A stretch of DNA of 64,000 nt, taken from NCBI GenBank assembly GCA_942491575.1, contig CALOBT010000031.1, positions 1,178,001 to 1,242,000 on the forward strand. Direction: 5' to 3'. The translations under genes and the position numbers were made by a program. Below, one piece after another: positions 59,945-64,000 of the stretch. The DNA is from CAZHNW01 sp942491575. Lineage in GTDB: Bacteria > Spirochaetota > UBA4802 > UBA5550. The notes under the pieces were generated by a model. It saw only the letters and a list, made by a program, of their open reading frames with translations. It was not told where the DNA came from and did not search any database. Every line of letters starts with the position of its first letter. Position 1 is the first letter of the stretch.

Positions 59945-61105
59945 ATGTCATTGGGAAGAATATTTAAACTATTGATAAGTTATCCTTTATATCTCATTTC
60001 AAAGATATATCCAATGAGAAGTAATTTGTGGCTGTTTGGTGCGTGGTTTGGTCGTAAATATTTTGATAACAGTAAATTTTTATTTGAATATATTATTAAA
60101 AATCATGCCGAAATTGATGCAAAATGGATTACATCAGATAAAAGTTATTTTGAGGAAAATAAGGATAGAATGGAAGTTGTTTATAAGTATTCTGTTAAAG
60201 GATTATATTTTTCTCTTATTTCAAAGGTTATAGTTGTAACCCATTCTGTTCAAACGGATACAATAGGATTCGCAAATAATAGCAGAAAAGTAACCGTTCA
60301 GTTATGGCATGGTATACCTATTAAAAAAATTGGATATGATGATAAATACGGTTATGGTAGAAAAAGTCTACTGAAAGAAATTAAAAATAGAATTTTTCCT
60401 TTCGAGAAAGATCAGTTTTCTCTTATTATTTCAAGCTCTGATCAAGATAAACGAAATATGGTGAGTGCATTTAGGGCTAATGATGCTGATGTGGTAGTGT
60501 CTGGCTATCCGAGAAATGATATTCTTAGTGAAATTGAGTCAATGAGTGAAAATAGAATTTTATATGCGCCAACATTACGAGATGGTATGGATGAAGATAT
60601 AGATTTATTTAGCAACTTTGGATTTGATGTAGAAAAATTTAATCTACTGTTGAAATCAAGAGACCTTTATTTCGATATAAAAATGCATCCAGTAAATCAA
60701 ATCGCTCCAATTGTTAAAAAGAAAATTTTTAAATATGAACGCATAAATTTGATGGAGAGTTTGATGGAAATAAACGACAAATTGAAAAAATATAAAATGA
60801 TAGTTAGTGATTATTCTGGCATTTATATCGATTATTTACTGTTGGATAAACCTGTAATTTTTGCACCATTTGATTTAAAAAAATATCTTACTAAAGACAG
60901 AGAACTTTATTATGACTATGATAAAGTTACACCAGGACCAAAATGTAGAAATTGGAATGAAGTTTTGGAGTGGATTGAAAAGTTTGATGATAATCCAAGG
61001 CTATTTAGCAAGGAGAGAGAAGTCGTGAAAAAAACATTTCATAAATACCAAGATGGTAATAATTCGAAAAGAGTATTTAATGCTATCATTGAATGTACTA
61101 AATAG
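59945..61105 (+). CDS. TagF-like CDP-glycerol glycerophosphotransferase family protein
   Basis: The 386-residue protein belongs to the CDP-glycerol glycerophosphotransferase family: FGAWFGRKYFDNSKFLFEYI, QLWHGIPIKKIGYDDK, SGYPRNDIL, RILYAPTLRDG and MIVSDYSGIYIDYLLLDKPV, the usual set with two catalytic His (LWHG and KMHP). Such enzymes move an alcohol-phosphate from CDP onto a growing chain. Behind a PEP-mutase/cytidylyltransferase fusion the donor could be a CMP-activated phosphonate (inference). 165 AT-rich bases separate it from that gene; the next gene overlaps it. Confidence 0.85.
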   Translation: MSLGRIFKLLISYPLYLISKIYPMRSNLWLFGAWFGRKYFDNSKFLFEYIIKNHAEIDAKWITSDKSYFEENKDRMEVVYKYSVKGLYFSLISKVIVVTHSVQTDTIGFANNSRKVTVQLWHGIPIKKIGYDDKYGYGRKSLLKEIKNRIFPFEKDQFSLIISSSDQDKRNMVSAFRANDADVVVSGYPRNDILSEIESMSENRILYAPTLRDGMDEDIDLFSNFGFDVEKFNLLLKSRDLYFDIKMHPVNQIAPIVKKKIFKYERINLMESLMEINDKLKKYKMIVSDYSGIYIDYLLLDKPVIFAPFDLKKYLTKDRELYYDYDKVTPGPKCRNWNEVLEWIEKFDDNPRLFSKEREVVKKTFHKYQDGNNSKRVFNAIIECTK

Positions 61106-62348
61106 AAATTTTTTCTTTTTAATAACTTTTTTGTTGTTGATGTCTCCTGGGATTGTGTTTACTGACTTTGCTCTCCTTGAGATTCCTTCACCTGTATCTA
61201 TTACATATAAACTATGGATTGCTGATATTAATATAGTAGATGTTTTATTGTTGTTGTTAGCATTGTCTGTCGCAGTAAATAATAATTTTTTTGGTAAAAA
61301 ACTTTATCTAGGTCTAGTATTATTTATTTCTAGCTCAATTATTGGTTTTTTATTGCTGGGAATTAATGGCTTTAATGTTTTTGTATATTTTGATTCAGTT
61401 GTATATTCTCTTCGTTTGTTGTTGGTGTATTATATTGCCTCAAACATATTAAAATTCTATGATGATATTTATTTCTGGTTTGTTACTGTTTTAAGTGCAG
61501 CAGTTTTTTTAGCTTTAATTTCTATAATAATGCACTTTGCGTTCAATTATTCTACGGCTTTGAAAGGTAGAGTGAATACCCTGGGCATGGGTGTGAATAT
61601 AACGGCAGAATTTTTCACATATGTTTTTGTGGTTGCCTATATGTTTAGGAAACGTAATAATCATATTTTTTTAATTTGTTTGTTTGTAATGACTATCTCT
61701 CTACTAGTAATATTCATGACCGGTAGCAGAAGGGCCCTTGTTGTTTTATTTTTTGTTATGCTATTGTATGTTTATAGGAATTCTAGCAGAAGAAATAAAA
61801 TGCTAATAGGGTTATTAACATTTATATCAATTCCTCTTTTCTTTACTGTCGGTCCACATGTAATTAACTTTTTGAGCAAAACTACAAATTTAAGTACATT
61901 TCAAAGGTTAAGTGAAAGTCTGATTGTTGATACATCAAATTCTAAAAATATTGATGGAAGAGTAGGCATGTATTTAAATTCTTATCGTGTTTTTTTGACT
62001 AATCCTTTTGGTCTTGGTAATAGCGACTGGTTAATTCAGGATAATTTGTCCGTCTTTGGTACCGGATCACATACGCATAATTTTTTCATACAAAATTATT
62101 TTAAATATGGTCTCGGGGCATTGTTATTGATTTATCCTCTCGTTAAGATATTTAAAGGGATTAAAAATAATACGTTAAGCAGTTATTTATTAATTGGAAT
62201 AATGATTAATCAATTTACTGGAGTTGGTTTTTGGAATATTAAATATCTGTTTTTGGTTACGATATTTTTTGTCATCAATTTGAAGGAATTAGAGTTTAAT
62301 GAATGGAGACGCAATATTGAAGGCATCAATTGTAATATTGAATTATAA
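61080..62348 (+). CDS. O-antigen polymerase/ligase-like membrane protein (Wzy type)
   Basis: The 422-residue protein has about ten to twelve helices and a large periplasmic loop with SLIVDTSNSKNIDGRVGMYL and HTHNFFIQNYFKYG, the Wzy_C signature (the R in DGRVGMY and the His pair in SHTHNFF). It joins repeat units or attaches chains to a lipid core. Start taken at the ATG at 61080 inside the end of the TagF-like gene; a frame from 61053 is longer by nine residues. Confidence 0.8.
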   Translation: MLSLNVLNRNFFFLITFLLLMSPGIVFTDFALLEIPSPVSITYKLWIADINIVDVLLLLLALSVAVNNNFFGKKLYLGLVLFISSSIIGFLLLGINGFNVFVYFDSVVYSLRLLLVYYIASNILKFYDDIYFWFVTVLSAAVFLALISIIMHFAFNYSTALKGRVNTLGMGVNITAEFFTYVFVVAYMFRKRNNHIFLICLFVMTISLLVIFMTGSRRALVVLFFVMLLYVYRNSSRRNKMLIGLLTFISIPLFFTVGPHVINFLSKTTNLSTFQRLSESLIVDTSNSKNIDGRVGMYLNSYRVFLTNPFGLGNSDWLIQDNLSVFGTGSHTHNFFIQNYFKYGLGALLLIYPLVKIFKGIKNNTLSSYLLIGIMINQFTGVGFWNIKYLFLVTIFFVINLKELEFNEWRRNIEGINCNIEL

Positions 62349-63162
62349 TAGTTTTGAGGATGTCAATAGATTATTGATTGATAATTTTCTCGATTTATCT
62401 GCAATTTTTTCTGTAATTATTGTGGATAACTTCTCTTTAAATAGAGAAGGTGAAGAGAAGTTATATGAATTAATCAAGAATAATGATAATATACATTATA
62501 TTAAAAACAATGAGAATTCGGGCTATGCTAAAGGAAATAATATTGGCATAAAAAAGGCATTAGAGCTAGGGGCTGAGTACGCATACATTGTAAATCCAGA
62601 TATCGTAATAAAAGATAATTCTATATTTAAAAAGATGATAGATGAAGCTGATAAAATTAACGATTTTACATTAATGGGCGTAAAAGTCGATAATATTGCA
62701 CCCTATTTCTCAAGGCCTTCATGGGTGACTTTTTTGTTTCCTCCTTTATTGAGAATAAAGGATAAATATTTAAATTCTATTTTTAAGTATTATTCTAACG
62801 AACAGAATATTTTTAAAGTTTATAGAATTTATGGTTGTTTTATGCTGCTGAGTATAAAATCTTTTATGTCCATAGATATGTTTGATGAGAGCACATTTCT
62901 TTATGGCGAGGAAAACATTATCGCAGAGAAATTGTTTAAAAACAATAAAAGTATGTATTATACGCAAAAATTTTCTATTTCTCATGAAACCCAGGGGAGT
63001 ACTCGATCTTTAAAATTTTTAATATATAAATATATTTATGTAAGCGATTTTATTTATTTTAATGACTACAGAGGTTTTGGCAAGTTGATATCTACAGTAT
63101 GTGCATGTAATAATTTAATATGGAGATTTGTGGTAGATATTATCAGTAGTCAGATAAAATAA
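62299..63162 (+). CDS. family 2 glycosyltransferase
   Basis: The 287-residue protein is a GT-A glycosyltransferase: ASIVILNYNSFEDVNRLL at the start, VIIVDNFSLN, NENSGYAKGNNIGIKKALEL and the DxD-like motif in YIVNPDIVI. FDESTFLYGEENIIAEKLFK near residue 200 fits the rhamnosyltransferase-like subgroup. It adds one sugar to the repeat unit. It overlaps the Wzy-like gene by 50 bases; a TTG at 62317 is an alternative start. Confidence 0.85.
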   Translation: MNGDAILKASIVILNYNSFEDVNRLLIDNFLDLSAIFSVIIVDNFSLNREGEEKLYELIKNNDNIHYIKNNENSGYAKGNNIGIKKALELGAEYAYIVNPDIVIKDNSIFKKMIDEADKINDFTLMGVKVDNIAPYFSRPSWVTFLFPPLLRIKDKYLNSIFKYYSNEQNIFKVYRIYGCFMLLSIKSFMSIDMFDESTFLYGEENIIAEKLFKNNKSMYYTQKFSISHETQGSTRSLKFLIYKYIYVSDFIYFNDYRGFGKLISTVCACNNLIWRFVVDIISSQIK

Positions 63163-63323
63163 ATTATTTTATAATTGTATGATTTCATGCTTTGTATAAC
63201 CGCATTTATTGAAATATGAGGCATGTTTTATAAGTGTTCTTTGATGTAAACATAGCGTTATGATTGAGAACAATTCGAAGTTTGCTGTTGTTTGAATAAT
63301 ATAAAGGAGAATTGTATCAGGAT

Positions 63324-63707
63324 ATGAGAATATGTATAGATCTAGATGGTGTAATTTGTCATTTGAGAGGCTCAAATGAGAATTATGATAATATCGAACC
63401 AATTAGTGGCAGTATTGAGAAAATTAATACTTTGAAAAGTAATGGTCATTACATCATTATTTATACTGCAAGGCGAATGAAAACCCATGGTGGGAATAGT
63501 TCAAAAGTTATAGCCGATATTGGCAAAATTACACTTGATTGGTTGGCAAAATATGAAATCCCTTATGATGAAATAATGTTTGGGAAGCCATGGGCTGATA
63601 TATATATTGATGATAACGCTTTTAGGTTTACCAATTGGGATGATATTGATGGTGATGGAGCCAATTTACCAATGAGCCATGAGCAGTTAGTGCGAGGTGA
63701 TGAATGA
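63324..63707 (+). CDS. HAD-family protein of capsule/glycan loci
   Basis: The 127-residue protein has HAD motif I ICIDLDGVICHL, motif II YTARRMKTHGG and a C-terminal acidic pair ADIYIDDNAFRF. This small type is often found next to sugar-nucleotide or alcohol-phosphate nucleotidyltransferases in capsule clusters, as here; its substrate is unknown. Start taken at the ATG matching the family; a TTG at 63312 is in frame. It overlaps the next gene by four bases. Confidence 0.8.
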   Translation: MRICIDLDGVICHLRGSNENYDNIEPISGSIEKINTLKSNGHYIIIYTARRMKTHGGNSSKVIADIGKITLDWLAKYEIPYDEIMFGKPWADIYIDDNAFRFTNWDDIDGDGANLPMSHEQLVRGDE

Positions 63708-64000
63708 GGACTTTCGTTATACCTATGGCCGGAAGGGGAAGCAGGTTCATTAAAGAAGGTTTTAGTGAGCCAAAATATATGGTAAAAGTTAAAGGAAAAA
63801 CTTTGTTTGAGTATTCAATAAACAGCCTACCCTTGGATCTTGCGGATAAATTAGTGTTTATCTGTTTAAAGGATCATGAAGTATTTAATGTTTCAAAATT
63901 AATTAATGATAAAGCTAATCATAGTAATATTGAAATTATTCTGTTGGATGAAGTCACAAGAGGACAAGCTGAAACAGTTTATCTCACTAGAGATAGAATT
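63704..64000 (+). CDS. nucleotidyltransferase (NTP_transferase family), truncated by the window end
   Basis: The first 99 residues are in view: TFVIPMAGRGSRFIKEGFSE, then PKYMVKVKGKTLFEYSI and EIILLDEVTRGQAETVYLTR. This is the nucleotide-binding half of a sugar-phosphate or choline/alcohol-phosphate nucleotidyltransferase (GxGxRF loop, EPKYM with the Lys that contacts the substrate). It should activate a building block for the glycan. Overlap with the HAD gene (ATGA type) suggests a linked step. Confidence 0.85.
   Translation, partial: MRTFVIPMAGRGSRFIKEGFSEPKYMVKVKGKTLFEYSINSLPLDLADKLVFICLKDHEVFNVSKLINDKANHSNIEIILLDEVTRGQAETVYLTRDRI

Overview
The window reads as a piece of a diderm bacterial chromosome, most likely a member of the Spirochaetota (inference, moderate confidence). 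Pointers are several signal-peptide beta-barrel-like proteins, an Lnt-type acyltransferase, a chemotaxis operon cheW-cheA-cheB-cheY in which CheA carries a C-terminal CheC-type domain, and a housekeeping order scpA-scpB-pheA-tyrA-cmk-rpsA. No rRNA is present; one tRNA (Val, anticodon GAC) is.

Region 1 (1-12.65 kb) is gene-sparse and eroded. Intact genes (alpha/beta hydrolase, TIM-barrel-like secreted protein, small outer-membrane protein, Lnt-like protein, flavodoxin/ferredoxin protein, membrane sensor, quinone-oxidoreductase-like enzyme) alternate with relics: a methyltransferase, an ankyrin protein, a sodium/solute symporter with one in-frame TAG, and the C-terminus of a TetR regulator. The gaps hold a 52-bp tandem repeat, a dispersed non-coding repeat family and a perfect 40-bp palindrome.

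Region 2 (12.65-26.6 kb) is metabolic and informational: an IlvD/Edd dehydratase, a dapB/enoyl-CoA hydratase pair on the minus strand, a soluble protein with two MCP-like hairpins, tRNA-Val, thrS-infC-rpmI-rplT, an outer-membrane protein, a zapB-like/zapA pair, and an ECF sigma factor with a FecR/beta-propeller partner.

Region 3 (26.7-32.3 kb) is the chemotaxis operon, closed by a strong terminator after cheY. Region 4 (32.5-42.6 kb) is a dense housekeeping run: scpA, scpB, pheA, tyrA, cmk, rpsA, a TPR protein, rpmF, acpP, rnc, a Nudix hydrolase, aroB and a STAS protein. Region 5 (42.6-49.6 kb) has an unusual ABC ATPase/permease pair with a TPR protein, murJ, a GMC oxidoreductase and a DUF457-like membrane protein.

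Region 6 (49.6-54.3 kb) is a defence/addiction island with four two-gene toxin-antitoxin modules (Phd/PIN, YefM/YoeB, RelE-like with RHH partner, MntA/HepT) around a HAD phosphatase that seems to start at ATC. Region 7 (54.4 kb to the right edge) is an AT-rich surface-glycan locus: Wzz-like protein, a recent IS4-family insertion, Wzx flippase, a cytidylyltransferase/PEP-mutase fusion, a TagF-like transferase, a Wzy-type polymerase, a GT2 glycosyltransferase, a HAD protein and a truncated sugar/alcohol-phosphate nucleotidyltransferase. Together they suggest a polysaccharide decorated with a C-P bonded phosphonate, the most interesting system seen here.
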